This document shows positions 16,781 through 28,369 of a stretch of 64,000 nt of DNA, in pieces. Below the pieces are notes generated by a model. It did not search any database. It saw only the letters and a list, made by a program, of their open reading frames with translations, and was not told the DNA's origin. The stretch's first letter is position 1. The number at the start of each line of letters is the position of its first letter. The DNA lies in the NCBI RefSeq assembly GCF_029531845.1, contig NZ_JAMBPV010000004.1, forward strand, positions 62,001-126,000. The letters are read 5' to 3'. A program made the translations under genes and the position numbers. This stretch comes from Staphylococcus equorum. Its GTDB lineage: Bacteria; Bacillota; Bacilli; Staphylococcales; Staphylococcaceae.

Positions 16781-17161
16781 GTGGCAGTACCGAGTGAATT
16801 TAAATATTCTAAAGAACATGAATGGGTTAAAATTGAAGGCAATACAGTAACAATTGGTATAACTGAATATGCTCAAGGTGAATTAGGAGATATCGTATTC
16901 GTTGAATTACCAGAAGTCGACGATGACATTAACGAAGGTGAAACTTTTGGTAGTGTTGAATCGGTAAAAACAGTTTCAGAACTTTACGCGCCTGTTACTG
17001 GAAAAGTTGTCGAGTCTAATGAAGAATTAGAGGACAGCCCAGAATTCGTAAATGAATCACCATACGATAAAGCGTGGATGGTAAAAGTTGAATTAAGCGA
17101 TCAAAGTCAATTAGATGAATTATTATCAGCTGAGCAATACTCAGAAATGATTGGTGAATAA
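16781..17161 (+). CDS. gcvH: glycine cleavage system H protein
   Basis: 126 aa, GTG start with GGAGGGG upstream. It carries the lipoyl-lysine motif [15 protein letters not shown], with Lys63 as the lipoylated residue. GcvH shuttles the aminomethyl group between P, T and L proteins. In staphylococci and bacilli it is also the entry point from which lipoyl groups are relayed to the 2-oxoacid dehydrogenases. It is unlinked here from gcvT and gcvP, as usual in staphylococci. Confidence 0.95.
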   Translation: MAVPSEFKYSKEHEWVKIEGNTVTIGITEYAQGELGDIVFVELPEVDDDINEGETFGSVESVKTVSELYAPVTGKVVESNEELEDSPEFVNESPYDKAWMVKVELSDQSQLDELLSAEQYSEMIGE

Positions 17162-17171
17162 AAAATAAAGT

Positions 17172-17208
17172 ATGAACTCCATGATATTGATTATCTTGGA
17201 GTTTTTTT
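17172..17208 (+). terminator. rho-independent terminator
   Basis: AACTCCATGATA..TATCTTGGAGTT hairpin with seven T; ends gcvH. Confidence 0.8.
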
Positions 17209-17463
17209 AATAAGAACGATCTATTTTATATGGTTATTTATAATAAACCATATATAAAGTGAGATATAGCAGAGAGTAGCGTAATAAAGGGAAAGTACAA
17301 TTATTATATAAGAAAATGAACATTTGTTGGATGTCTTTAAATGACAAAAATCATTTTCAATAATAAGATAAGATTAGGAATATGTAAATTATGTTTATAG
17401 TCGCTAAGTATTGTGAAGAACTAAGTAGATTGAACAACTATCAACATTTAGAGGGTGGATGTC

Positions 17464-17856
17464 ATGACGATACTAAACCAAGTGATCATTGTCGAAGGCA
17501 AATCAGACAAGAAACGGGTAAAGCAAGTTATTGATCAGCCAATTGATATCATATGTACGAACGGTACTATGGGCATTGATAAAATCGATGAAATGGTTGA
17601 ATCTTTATATGATAAACAAGTATATATTCTTGTTGATTCAGATAAAGAAGGTGAAAAGATACGTAAATGGTTCAAACGATATCTCAGTGAGAGTAAACAT
17701 ATACGCATAGATAGACAATATTGTGAGGTTGCTAGATGCCCTAAACCATATTTATCCAGAGTACTACGAAAACATGGTTTTTCTGTAAAAGATGCAGAAA
17801 AAGTAGCTAAAGCAAAATTAGATTATATAGCTGAAAGGGTAAGTTTATTAACATGA
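17464..17856 (+). CDS. single-domain Toprim protein
   Basis: 130 aa from ATG 17464 (GAGGGTGG upstream; a GTG at 17455 overlaps that site). It is essentially one Toprim domain: the Glu motif is VIIVEGKSDKKRV and the Asp-x-Asp motif is VYILVDSDKEGEKIRKW. Toprim enzymes use these acidic residues to hold Mg2+ and cut or join nucleic acid backbones. The closest relatives are RnmV/M5-type ribonucleases, but the C-terminal part is short. Its stop overlaps the next start (ATGA), so it is translationally coupled to a thioredoxin-like gene. Confidence 0.85.
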   Translation: MTILNQVIIVEGKSDKKRVKQVIDQPIDIICTNGTMGIDKIDEMVESLYDKQVYILVDSDKEGEKIRKWFKRYLSESKHIRIDRQYCEVARCPKPYLSRVLRKHGFSVKDAEKVAKAKLDYIAERVSLLT

Positions 17857-18152
17857 CTGTAACAAGTGAATACCGTGCAGATGTGCACGAACATGAAGAA
17901 AAAGAAAAGTATTTAATATTTGGTTATACACCAACGTGTGGAACTTGCAAAGTTTCAGAACGAATGTTAGATATAGCGAATGAAATTTTGAAATTACCAA
18001 TTACAAAAATAGATTTGAATTTTCATCCTGATTTTAGCCAAGCGCAAGAAATACAATCTGTACCTGTACTCATGCTTATGTCTAAAGGAAAAGAACAGAA
18101 AAGAATTTACGCATTTCAATCTGTTCCTTATTTATTAGAAAATTTAAAATAG
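17853..18152 (+). CDS. thioredoxin-like protein
   Basis: 99 aa, start overlapping the Toprim stop by 4 bases. It has a CGTC active site (Cys29, Cys32) and the cis-proline segment SVPVLMLMSKG. The N-terminus is charged and not a signal peptide, so it is cytosolic. Coupling to a Toprim protein is conserved in staphylococci, but why is not known. The SAM riboswitch of the next operon begins 55 bases after its stop. Confidence 0.85.
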   Translation: MTVTSEYRADVHEHEEKEKYLIFGYTPTCGTCKVSERMLDIANEILKLPITKIDLNFHPDFSQAQEIQSVPVLMLMSKGKEQKRIYAFQSVPYLLENLK

Positions 18153-18206
18153 TTATTGACGAAACATGAGTGCGATGATAGGATTAAAAATAATTAAATA
18201 AATGAT

Positions 18207-18317
18207 ACTCTTATCAAGAGTGGTGGAGGGATGTGCCCTTTGAAGCCCGGCAACCGTCTGTATCAGAAATGGTGCCAATTCACATGAAGTTACTATTAAC
18301 TTTGGGAGATGAGAGAA
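18207..18317 (+). promoter_or_regulatory. SAM (S-box) riboswitch
   Basis: The conserved S-box core is present: P1 strand CTCTTATCAAGAG, then TGGTGGAGGGA, GCCC, GAAGCCCGGCAACC, a central ATGGTGCCAATTC and closing GGGAGATGAGAG. It binds S-adenosylmethionine, and with the downstream terminator switches off the methionine importer operon when SAM is plentiful. Confidence 0.95.
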
Positions 18318-18324
18318 GCGCTTA

Positions 18325-18368
18325 ATGCTTTCTCTTTTCTTCACTGAATAAAAGAGAAAGCATTTTTT
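18325..18368 (+). terminator. riboswitch-controlled terminator
   Basis: Stem ATGCTTTCTCTTTT / AAAAGAGAAAGCAT followed by T run, between the SAM aptamer and metN. It is the expression platform. Confidence 0.92.
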
Positions 18369-18400
18369 AATTGATAGTGTAATACAAGGAGGCAAGTGTG

Positions 18401-19426
18401 ATGATTGAATTAAATCAAATAGTCAAAAGGTACAAAACTAAAAAACACGACGTACTAGCTGTAGATCATGTTGATTTAAGTATTCAATCAGGCTCAATCT
18501 TTGGAGTAGTTGGTTTTTCAGGAGCTGGGAAAAGTACATTAGTAAGACTCTTGAACAACCTCGAGCAACCTACTTCAGGTGACGTAATTATTGATGGAGA
18601 TAAGATTGGTGATTTATCTAAATCAGATTTAAGAAAAAAACGTCAAAAAGTGAGCATGATTTTTCAACATTTTAATTTACTGTGGTCACGAAATGTATTA
18701 AATAATATTACATTTCCGCTAGAAATCGCTGGTGTTTCGCGTCGTGAAGCGAAGCAACGTGCGTTAGAATTAGTGGAATTGGTAGGACTAAAAGGAAGAG
18801 AAAATGCATATCCATCGGAATTATCTGGCGGTCAAAAGCAACGTGTCGGAATCGCGCGAGCATTAGCAAATGAGCCAACGGTATTACTTTGCGATGAAGC
18901 AACAAGTGCATTAGATCCTCAAACGACAGATGAAATTCTAGAATTATTATTAAAGATTAAAGAAGAAAGAAATTTAACAATCGTAATCATTACACACGAA
19001 ATGCATGTCATTCGACGTATCTGTGATGAAGTTGCTGTTATGGAAAGTGGCCGTGTAATCGAACAAGGCAAGGTTACAACTGTCTTTGAAAACCCACAAC
19101 ACGCAGTAACAAAACGCTTTGTTAAAGATGATTTAGACGATGATTTTGATGAATCTATCACAGATTTAATATCATTAAATGAAAATGATTATGTAGTTCG
19201 GTTGAATTTTACAGGAAGTAATACTACGGAACCGTTAGTATCATACATAACTAAGACACATAACATTGATGTGAATATATTGGAAGCTAATATTAAACAT
19301 ACGAAAGATGGCTCTATCGGTTTTTTAGTAGTGCATTTGTCAACAGTGAATTCTGAAAAATTCGAAAAGTTCAAAAATGATTTAGAAGCGCAACACGTTT
19401 CAGTGGAGGTGTTAAAGCATGGGTAA
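18401..19426 (+). CDS. metN: methionine ABC transporter, ATP-binding protein
   Basis: 341 aa. The ABC ATPase domain has Walker [10 protein letters not shown] (residues 38-46), signature LSGGQKQR, Walker [12 protein letters not shown] and H-loop IITHEMH. A C-terminal regulatory ACT-like (NIL) domain follows (about residues 260-340), which in MetN binds methionine and inhibits transport. First gene of a SAM-riboswitch operon with metI and metQ. ATG 18401 is preferred over the adjacent GTG 18398 because of spacing to AGGAGG. It overlaps metI by 8 bases. Confidence 0.93.
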   Translation: MIELNQIVKRYKTKKHDVLAVDHVDLSIQSGSIFGVVGFSGAGKSTLVRLLNNLEQPTSGDVIIDGDKIGDLSKSDLRKKRQKVSMIFQHFNLLWSRNVLNNITFPLEIAGVSRREAKQRALELVELVGLKGRENAYPSELSGGQKQRVGIARALANEPTVLLCDEATSALDPQTTDEILELLLKIKEERNLTIVIITHEMHVIRRICDEVAVMESGRVIEQGKVTTVFENPQHAVTKRFVKDDLDDDFDESITDLISLNENDYVVRLNFTGSNTTEPLVSYITKTHNIDVNILEANIKHTKDGSIGFLVVHLSTVNSEKFEKFKNDLEAQHVSVEVLKHG

Positions 19427-20114
19427 TTCGTTTGGTGACATACTCCGTGAGATGGTTACTATGCCAAATATCAGTTGGGATGAAGTTTGGTTAGCAACAT
19501 ATGAAACAATTTACATGACAGTAGTAGCAACGATATTTGCTTTTGTTTTAGGCCTAATTTTAGGTGTTTTACTCTTTTTATCCGCTAAAAGCAAATCACC
19601 AGTTGCAAGAGTTTTTTATAGCGTAGTTTCATTTATCGTAAACTTATTCAGAGCAATTCCTTTTATTATCCTAATACTCTTGTTGATTCCATTTACAAGT
19701 TTAATATTAGGAACAATCAGTGGACCAACTGGGGCGTTGCCTGCATTGATCATTAGTGCTGCACCATTCTACGCAAGATTAGTAGAAATAGCATTTAAAG
19801 AAATCGACAAAGGCGTAATCGAAGCGGCTTGGTCAATGGGCGCAAATACATGGACTGTAGTGAAAAAAGTCCTTTTACCAGAAGCGATGCCTGCTTTAAT
19901 ATCTGGTATTACAGTTACTGCAATTGCTTTGGTTGGATCAACAGCTGTTGCGGGTGTAATTGGTGCAGGTGGTTTAGGTAACTTAGCATATTTAACTGGC
20001 TTCACACGAAATCAAAATGACGTCATATTTGTATCAACAGTTTTAATACTGATTATTGTATTTATCATTCAATTTATTGGTGACTGGTCTACAAATAAAA
20101 TAGATAAACGATAA
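19419..20114 (+). CDS. metI: methionine ABC transporter, permease
   Basis: 231 aa with five to six membrane helices. The EAA loop that contacts MetN is visible as [27 protein letters not shown] precedes the start, which lies inside the end of metN, so the two are translationally coupled. It forms the membrane channel of the MetNIQ importer for L- and D-methionine. Confidence 0.93.
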   Translation: MGNSFGDILREMVTMPNISWDEVWLATYETIYMTVVATIFAFVLGLILGVLLFLSAKSKSPVARVFYSVVSFIVNLFRAIPFIILILLLIPFTSLILGTISGPTGALPALIISAAPFYARLVEIAFKEIDKGVIEAAWSMGANTWTVVKKVLLPEAMPALISGITVTAIALVGSTAVAGVIGAGGLGNLAYLTGFTRNQNDVIFVSTVLILIIVFIIQFIGDWSTNKIDKR

Positions 20115-20140
20115 ATTTTTAAAAAAGGGGACTTTATTAT

Positions 20141-20953
20141 ATGAAAAAAATATTAAGTTTAGTTTCTGTAGTAGCTTTGGCGCTTTTATTAGCAGCATGT
20201 GGCGGCGGAGATGAAAAAGATAAAACAATTACAGTCGGAGCTTCACCAGCACCACACGCAGAAATATTAGAAAAAGCAGAACCATTGTTAGAAGATAAAG
20301 GCTATAAATTAAAAATCAAAACGATTAACGATTATACAACACCGAATAAATTATTAGATAAAGGTGAAATTGATGCGAACTTCTTCCAACATACACCATA
20401 TTTAGAAACAGAGAAGAAAGATAAAGGCTATAAAGTTGAATCAGCAGGGAACGTTCACTTGGAGCCAATGGCAGTTTATTCTAAAAAACATAAAAGTTTA
20501 AAAGATTTACCAAAAGGCGCAACAGTATATGTATCAAACAACCCAGCTGAAGAAGGACGTTTCTTAAAGTTCTTCGTAGATGAAGGACTTATTAAATTAA
20601 AAGATGGCGTTAAAACAGAAGACGCTACGTTTGATGATATTGTAGAAAACAAAAAAGATATCAAATTTAATAATAAACAATCTGCAGAGTATTTACCAAA
20701 AATTTATCAAAACGAAGATGCTGATGCTGTAATTATTAATTCAAACTTTGCAATTGATCAAGATTTAAGCCCTAAAGATGATTCAATTGTTCTAGAAAAA
20801 GCTAAAGACAATCCTTATGCGAATTTAATTGGTGTAAGAGATGGTCATAAAGATGACGAGAAAATCAAAGCGCTAGTTGACGTACTGCAATCTAAAGAAA
20901 TTAAAGACTATATCAACAAAGAATATGATGGTGCGGTCGTACCAGCAGAATAA
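20141..20953 (+). CDS. metQ: methionine-binding lipoprotein
   Basis: 270 aa. A lipoprotein signal peptide, MKKILSLVSVVALALLLAAC, is cut before Cys20 (lipobox LAAC), so the protein is anchored on the outer face of the membrane. The NlpA/MetQ family pattern is clear: ITVGASPAPHAEIL and DANFFQHTPYLE in the binding cleft. It delivers methionine to MetI. It is the last gene of the operon, followed by a terminator. Confidence 0.93.
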   Translation: MKKILSLVSVVALALLLAACGGGDEKDKTITVGASPAPHAEILEKAEPLLEDKGYKLKIKTINDYTTPNKLLDKGEIDANFFQHTPYLETEKKDKGYKVESAGNVHLEPMAVYSKKHKSLKDLPKGATVYVSNNPAEEGRFLKFFVDEGLIKLKDGVKTEDATFDDIVENKKDIKFNNKQSAEYLPKIYQNEDADAVIINSNFAIDQDLSPKDDSIVLEKAKDNPYANLIGVRDGHKDDEKIKALVDVLQSKEIKDYINKEYDGAVVPAE

Positions 20954-20966
20954 TAACTAACTTCAT

Positions 20967-21010
20967 AAAGAATCCTTTAACCACAACGGTTTTAGGGTTC
21001 TTTTTATTTT
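20967..21010 (+). terminator. rho-independent terminator
   Basis: AAGAATCCT..ACC / GGT..AGGGTTCTT hairpin with T-rich tail, closing metNIQ. Confidence 0.8.
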
Positions 21011-21049
21011 TTTAAACGGTAAAAAAGGTAGCGTGTGAAAATGGTGTGC

Positions 21050-21133
21050 TTTGCGTCGACTACTATGGGCATAGTACAAGCTGAATACTACAGACTGAGG
21101 CTGTGTTCACGGAAAACGTTAACAAAAACTGCC
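21050..21133 (-). repeat. dispersed intergenic repeat, copy 2
   Basis: On the minus strand this reads GGCAGTTTTTGTTAACG..CCGTG..CACAGCCTCA..CTGTAGTATTCAGCTTGT..CCCATAGTAGTCGACGCAAA and aligns end to end with 10397-10480. Flanking GGTGTGCT (21043-21050) and AGCACACC (21165-21172) form an outer inverted repeat, so the whole element can fold. Apart from it and the terminators, 21011-21732 contains no convincing gene or RNA. Confidence 0.7.
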
Positions 21134-21656
21134 AACAAAGTTGAAGGTTTTGACGACAATCTGCAGCACACCCGAATAAGGGTGTATTATTCAAGTTTAT
21201 TTTGATACATGTGATGCACACTTAACTCATATATTTGAAATAGAAGTTTTAGATGAGTAAAATAAAACAATGGAAATGAATTGATGAATAAAAATTAGTT
21301 TAATTTCCAATGGGAGAACTAACAAATTAAAAGTAAGCTTACTGGATAATGGAAGGTTTATGTATTGATTATATATAGAATCACTGAAATACCACTTTCG
21401 CTGTTGATATTTCATTTAATAGGTCGGAGGTTATGGAATGCTTTTATATCATTAAATGATTTAAAAGTAATGAGACATATACTTCCGGGTTATTTTGTTC
21501 TAACACCTTTATCTTGATTCATATGAGAAGATTTCCTTGTTCAGTATGTGACTAATCTAATGCGTGTGAATAATTCAGTACTAAAGACTTTCATCGTGTC
21601 TGGGCAAGCGACTCTAAAATATAGAAAAGTTTAAATTGTACTTAAAGAAATACTGC

Positions 21657-21698
21657 AAAAATACCGACAAAGTTTTTAACTTTGCCGGTATTTTGTTT
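21657..21698. terminator. bidirectional terminator
   Basis: ATACCGacAAAGTT-ttt-AACTTTgcCGGTAT with A and T runs on either side; 3' of the minus-strand CNNM/CorC-like gene. Confidence 0.8.
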
Positions 21699-21732
21699 AA
21701 GTTTGAAATGCTGTTTTAATTAAAGGTCATAC

Positions 21733-22761
21733 TTAGACTATATCATGCTCATCTTTAATGTCGCCTACTATATTTTCTAAAATATTCTCCATTGTAATCA
21801 TACCAATAGGATTACGGTTTTCATCTTCGACAAGTGCGATGTGGATTTGATGTGTTTTCATCAACTCTAGAACATGATGATATTTAGTATTAAGACTTAT
21901 TTTTAGAATATCGTTTGTAATCTCTTCAAGTGTCGTTAAATCATCATTTAAAAAGTCCTTAGCATGTATATAGCCAACAATTTGAGTTGGGTTATCTCTA
22001 AACACAGGGAATCTTGTGTAATTCGCATTGCTTATATAAGATTTTGTTTCATCTACATTACTTTTAATATCGATAACTGAAACTTTGTCCAGAGCAATAT
22101 AACCATCTTTAATCGTCATTTCATCAAAAGCAAATGCACGATTGATATGTGTCAATTCATTTTCAGAGATTTCTCCGCCTTCATGACTTTCTTTAATCAA
22201 TAGTTTTAATTCTTCTTCGGAATGATAGAGTTCACTTTCTTTAGCAGGTTGCATTCCAAACATCTTTAAAATTAATCGCGCTGAACCATTAAGTATATAT
22301 ATAAATGGATAAAATAATTTGTAAAACATGATCATTGGTTTGGCTATGATTAATGTGATTTGTTCGGCTTTTTGAATCGCAACTGTCTTAGGTGCCATTT
22401 CGCCAACAACGACGTGTAAATATGTTGCAATTACAAAAGCACTAATTAAAGTGAAGACGTGTATCATCGAATCTGATAAACCTAAACTACTGAAAAGCGG
22501 GTGTAACATAAACTCAAAAGTCGATTCACCGACCATACCAATGCCGAGAGCGGTAATTGTAATGCCTAATTGACAAGCGGCTAGGTATTCATCTAAGTGT
22601 GTTACTACCTTTTGTGCTGAAAGTGCATTTTTATTATTACCTGTTGCAAGCGAGTGGATTCTCGATGTCCGAACTTTGACTATTGCGAACTCTGAAGCAA
22701 CAAAGAATGCAGTAAGTATTAATAAAATGATAAACGTGATTAAACTAATAAGGGTTCCCAA
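21733..22761 (-). CDS. CNNM/CorC-like protein (DUF21 + CBS pair)
   Basis: 342 aa, TTG start with GGAGGAA upstream. An N-terminal DUF21 membrane domain has about four helices (LISLITFIILLILTAFFVAS; GITITALGIGMVGEST; HVVVGEMAPKTVAIQK) and is followed by a cytosolic pair of CBS domains (about residues 210-340). The C-terminal CorC/HlyC transporter-associated domain is absent, as in the shorter staphylococcal paralogue. Members are linked to Mg2+ export and resistance. Older annotations call them hemolysins, without good reason. Confidence 0.88.
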   Translation of the reverse strand: MGTLISLITFIILLILTAFFVASEFAIVKVRTSRIHSLATGNNKNALSAQKVVTHLDEYLAACQLGITITALGIGMVGESTFEFMLHPLFSSLGLSDSMIHVFTLISAFVIATYLHVVVGEMAPKTVAIQKAEQITLIIAKPMIMFYKLFYPFIYILNGSARLILKMFGMQPAKESELYHSEEELKLLIKESHEGGEISENELTHINRAFAFDEMTIKDGYIALDKVSVIDIKSNVDETKSYISNANYTRFPVFRDNPTQIVGYIHAKDFLNDDLTTLEEITNDILKISLNTKYHHVLELMKTHQIHIALVEDENRNPIGMITMENILENIVGDIKDEHDIV

Positions 22762-22917
22762 ATATTAATTAATTCCTCCAATTTTTTCTGTTTCAACCTA
22801 AAAAATGATTGAGATTATATTATATAAAAAATGAAGTTACATATCTACTGTAAAGATTTACACTTTTTGAAATTAGGAATTTATTTTTTTTCTATTTCGA
22901 GAAATGTGTGAAGAAAA

Positions 22918-22962
22918 GCATTTTTAAACACCATCGAGCAATATCGATGGCGTTTAAAATTT
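22918..22962. terminator. bidirectional terminator
   Basis: TTTTTAAACACCATCGA / TCGATGGCGTTTAAAA hairpin 3' of popT. Confidence 0.8.
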
Positions 22963-22974
22963 ATATATTTGATT

Positions 22975-23820
22975 TTAATCTTTTGTAGTGTTCCCTAATT
23001 TATAACTAATAATAAAACCACAAACCAACGTTATGATTGAAATGATCCATATTAAGATAGAATGGGGGATGCCAGGAAATACGGCGTATAGTGAACCTAC
23101 TACGAAACCAATAATTAATGCATAGGTTAAGTAAGTATGGTAAGTCAGTAAGTATTGGATGATTTTACTGGAAAATAAGAAACCGGCAATAACGCCTAAA
23201 CCAACGGAAATTAATACAGGAATTGCGTTAAAGTTTAGCGAAATAAATTCTGAAATAGCATACATCACTGTACCGTATACTCCAAACACCAATAACATAA
23301 ATGATCCTGATATACCTGGAAGCAGCATAGCACTAGAGGCACATGCACCAGCAATAAAATATTTAATAAAAAGGCCAGTTGAGAGTTCTAGTGTTTCGCC
23401 TGCATGCTTGTCGCCGTTATTTAGTAAAGTAATGACAACAATTATGATGATACCCAATGCAACAAGGGAATAGTGTGTAACATTAAAAGTTTGTTTAAAG
23501 CGAGAAGTTTTTAATAAATATGGAATTATACCTACGATTAAGCCAACAAAAAAGAACATCGTGGGTATGGTGTGTTCATTAAGTAAGTAATTAATAACTT
23601 TACTTAATAAGCCTATAGCTAGCACCATTCCTAAACCAATTGGTATTAAAAATTTTAAACTTTCCCAAAAACGTTTAGAAAAAAGACCGCTAATAGAACG
23701 AATGAAGTCATCATAAATACCAAGTAAGAGGGCTATTGTACCTCCGCTCACCCCTGGAACTAAATCAGTTGTTCCCATAGCAAAGCCTTTCCCAATATTT
23801 GACCATTTTATTTTTGACAT
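22975..23820 (-). CDS. popT: DUF368 polyprenyl-phosphate transporter PopT
   Basis: 281 aa from ATG 23820 (AGGAG upstream; an in-frame extension to 23892 has no ribosome site). It is a polytopic membrane protein with two inverted-repeat motifs typical of DUF368: MGTTDLVPGVSGGTIALLLG near the N-terminus and ASSAMLLPGISGSFMLLVFG in the second half. DUF368 proteins recycle undecaprenyl phosphate from the outer to the inner leaflet for wall synthesis. Position next to sufC matches the staphylococcal popT locus. Confidence 0.9.
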   Translation of the reverse strand: MSKIKWSNIGKGFAMGTTDLVPGVSGGTIALLLGIYDDFIRSISGLFSKRFWESLKFLIPIGLGMVLAIGLLSKVINYLLNEHTIPTMFFFVGLIVGIIPYLLKTSRFKQTFNVTHYSLVALGIIIIVVITLLNNGDKHAGETLELSTGLFIKYFIAGACASSAMLLPGISGSFMLLVFGVYGTVMYAISEFISLNFNAIPVLISVGLGVIAGFLFSSKIIQYLLTYHTYLTYALIIGFVVGSLYAVFPGIPHSILIWIISIITLVCGFIISYKLGNTTKD

Positions 23821-24060
23821 GTCAGTCTCCTTTTGATTGAAAATATATAAATGATAATAGCATAAAAGCGAGCATGAGAATATTAAAAGCAAAATCGAAA
23901 AAAATATTGTTTATCACATATATCTGTACTATAAGTCTTATTTTAAGAGATAATAGGCATTGAGAACAATGCTGACATTATTATCAGTTACTAAACCTAA
24001 AAAATCCCTATCGAAAATGATTGTGTTTTAATAACGATTTTAATTTAGCTCCTGAAAAGG

Positions 24061-24089
24061 TTTATATTCAAATATAACTACGTTATAAT
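24061..24089 (+). promoter_or_regulatory. probable suf operon promoter
   Basis: TTTATA (24061-24066), 17-base spacer, TATAAT (24084-24089). It is the only good sigma-A promoter in the 365-base gap before sufC; popT is transcribed the other way. No SufR-like operator was recognised. Confidence 0.6.
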
Positions 24090-24185
24090 TAAAAGATGTA
24101 ACAAAGGCTCAGTCTTTTGACTGCAGATTAAAATTATTATAAACTAGATAGGAAAAACATATCATATAATACGGAGGGAATATGT

Positions 24186-24944
24186 ATGCCATCAACATTA
24201 GAAATTAAGGACCTACATGTGTCTATTGAAGATAAAGAAATTCTTAAAGGTGTTAACTTAACAATTAACACAGACGAAATACACGTTGTTATGGGACCAA
24301 ATGGTACTGGTAAATCAACATTATCATCAGCAATCATGGGACACCCTAACTACGAAGTAACTAAAGGTGAAGTTTTATTAGACGGCGTTAACATATTAGA
24401 ACTAGAAGTTGACGAACGTGCAAAAGCAGGCCTTTTCTTAGCTATGCAATACCCATCAGAAATCACTGGTGTAACAACTGCAGATTTTCTACGTTCAGCA
24501 ATTAATGTTAAACGTGGAGAAGGTAATGAAATTAATTTGATGCAATTCATCAAAAAATTAGATAAAGAAATGGATCGCTTAGATATCGATCAAGATATGG
24601 CGCAACGTTATTTAAACGAAGGGTTCTCTGGCGGCGAGAAAAAACGTAATGAAATTCTTCAACTAATGATGTTAGAACCAAAATTCGCAATTTTAGACGA
24701 AATTGACTCTGGTTTAGATATTGATGCTCTGAAAGTAGTATCCAAAGGTATCAACTTAATGCGTGGCGAAGAATTTGGTGCATTAATTATCACTCACTAC
24801 CAACGTCTATTAAACTACATTACTCCAGACCATGTACATGTTATGTATGCAGGCAAAGTGGTTACTTCAGGCGGACCTGAATTAGCAAAACGTTTAGAAG
24901 AAGAAGGCTATGAATGGGTTAAAGAAGAGTTCAACGCTCAATAA
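24186..24944 (+). CDS. sufC: Fe-S cluster assembly ATPase
   Basis: 252 aa ABC-type ATPase without membrane partner. Walker [10 protein letters not shown] (37-45), Q-loop, signature [10 protein letters not shown], Walker [13 protein letters not shown]. It forms the SufBCD scaffold complex; ATP hydrolysis opens the complex for cluster assembly. ACGGAGG lies before the start. It leads the operon sufCDSUB, the main Fe-S pathway of staphylococci. Confidence 0.95.
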   Translation: MPSTLEIKDLHVSIEDKEILKGVNLTINTDEIHVVMGPNGTGKSTLSSAIMGHPNYEVTKGEVLLDGVNILELEVDERAKAGLFLAMQYPSEITGVTTADFLRSAINVKRGEGNEINLMQFIKKLDKEMDRLDIDQDMAQRYLNEGFSGGEKKRNEILQLMMLEPKFAILDEIDSGLDIDALKVVSKGINLMRGEEFGALIITHYQRLLNYITPDHVHVMYAGKVVTSGGPELAKRLEEEGYEWVKEEFNAQ

Positions 24945-25049
24945 TAAGTCTCAACTCATATGAAAACATTAATTTAGATGAAGATTTAAGGTTTTGATTT
25001 ATACCAATGAATTAAATCATACAATCATCAAATGGGAGGAAAAAATAGT

Positions 25050-26357
25050 ATGACGACTGAAACTTTGAACATTTCTGAAGCTCAACTTGTTGAATATTCA
25101 CAAGCCCATAATGAACCTTCTTGGTTAACTGAATTACGTAGAGAAGCGTTGAAATTAACTGAAACTTTAGAAATGCCAAAACCAGATAAAACAAAAATTA
25201 ATAAATGGGATTTTGATTCATTTAAACAACATGAAACAGTAGGTAATGTTTATGAATCAATAGAAGAACTACCAGCAGAAGTAAAAGAAATTATTGATGT
25301 AGAAAATACAGAGAACTTAGTAATACAACACAATAATACACTTGCTTTTACAAAGGTTTCTGATTCCGCAAAAAACGATGGCGTAATCATTGAAGGATTA
25401 TCAGATGCGTTGAAGAATCATCCTGATTTAGTAAAAAAATATTTTATGAATGACACAGTAACTGTTGATGAACATAGATTAACAGCATTACACACAGCAC
25501 TTGTTAACGGTGGTATGTTTGTATATGTACCTAAAAACGTAGTGGTGGAACATCCAATTCAATACGTTGTTTTACATGACGATACTGATGCAAGTTTTTA
25601 CAATCATGTAATTATTACTACTGAAGAAAGTGCAGAAGTAACGTATGTTGAAAACTACTTATCAAATGCAAGCGGCGAAGGTAACCAACTTAACATCGTT
25701 TCAGAAGTAAGTGCTGGTGCAAACTCGAAAATCACTTATGGTTCAGTAGATTATTTAGACAAAGGCTTTATAGGTCACATTATTCGTCGCGGCATGACAG
25801 AAGCAGACGCAACAATTAACTGGTCATTAGGACTAATGAATGAAGGTAGTCAAATTATTGATAATACTACTAATTTAATTGGTGACCGTTCAGAAAGTGA
25901 ATTAAAATCTGTTGTCATTGGTACGGGTAGTCAAAAAATCAATTTAACTTCTAAAATCGTTCAATACGGTAAAGAAACAAATGGATATATTTTAAAACAC
26001 GGCGTTATGTTAGAAAGTGCTTCAACAATATTTAATGGTATTGGTTACATTAAACATGGCGGCACTAAATCAAATGCTCAACAAGAATCACGTGTGCTAA
26101 TGCTTTCTGAAAACGCACGTGGGGATGCTAACCCAATTCTATTAATCGATGAGGACGATGTAGAAGCAGGACATGCAGCATCAGTAGGTCGTGTAGATCC
26201 AGAACAACTTTACTACCTGATGAGTCGTGGTATTTCACGTCGAGAAGCTGAACGTTTGGTTATTCATGGTTTCTTAGATCCAGTTGTACGTGAACTACCG
26301 ATTGAAGATGTAAAACGCAAATTACGTGAAGTAATAGAACTTAAAATTAATAAATAA
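25050..26357 (+). CDS. sufD: Fe-S cluster assembly scaffold protein SufD
   Basis: 435 aa from ATG 25050; the ATG at 25032 lies within the ribosome site GGGAGGA. The protein has the right-handed beta-helix core of the SufB/D family and ends with DEDDVEAGHAASVGRVDPEQ and the helical SRGISRREAERLVIHGFLDP tail that binds SufC. It pairs with SufB to form the scaffold. Confidence 0.93.
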   Translation: MTTETLNISEAQLVEYSQAHNEPSWLTELRREALKLTETLEMPKPDKTKINKWDFDSFKQHETVGNVYESIEELPAEVKEIIDVENTENLVIQHNNTLAFTKVSDSAKNDGVIIEGLSDALKNHPDLVKKYFMNDTVTVDEHRLTALHTALVNGGMFVYVPKNVVVEHPIQYVVLHDDTDASFYNHVIITTEESAEVTYVENYLSNASGEGNQLNIVSEVSAGANSKITYGSVDYLDKGFIGHIIRRGMTEADATINWSLGLMNEGSQIIDNTTNLIGDRSESELKSVVIGTGSQKINLTSKIVQYGKETNGYILKHGVMLESASTIFNGIGYIKHGGTKSNAQQESRVLMLSENARGDANPILLIDEDDVEAGHAASVGRVDPEQLYYLMSRGISRREAERLVIHGFLDPVVRELPIEDVKRKLREVIELKINK

Positions 26358-26496
26358 TTAACGATATTAATTACGTTAAAGACAATAGTAATTCAAGTGT
26401 TAGGAAAGCGAATGATTCTTGTTAAGTGTGTTTTAAACTTGAATTAAAAGTAAACTCCCTAACTTTACTAAGGTCTGATTATAGATTTTTAATTAA

Positions 26497-28192
<1,696 letters not shown>

Positions 28193-28369
28193 TTCGAGTC
28201 GAAGCATTGACATTGTGTAAAATCCCATTCAAACTAGTATGAACAACATGAAATTTCATGAACGTATATAGATGAAATTGTTATTCTTATAGCAAACAGT
28301 TAAAAGAGAATAATACAATAAATGAACTTGCACGTAAGTCGTTTTTAATATATAAAAGGAGTGATTTAA

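Noticed and set aside
21227-21415. 62-codon minus-strand frame
   Set aside because: No ribosome site and no neighbouring signal; in a gene-free AT-rich stretch.
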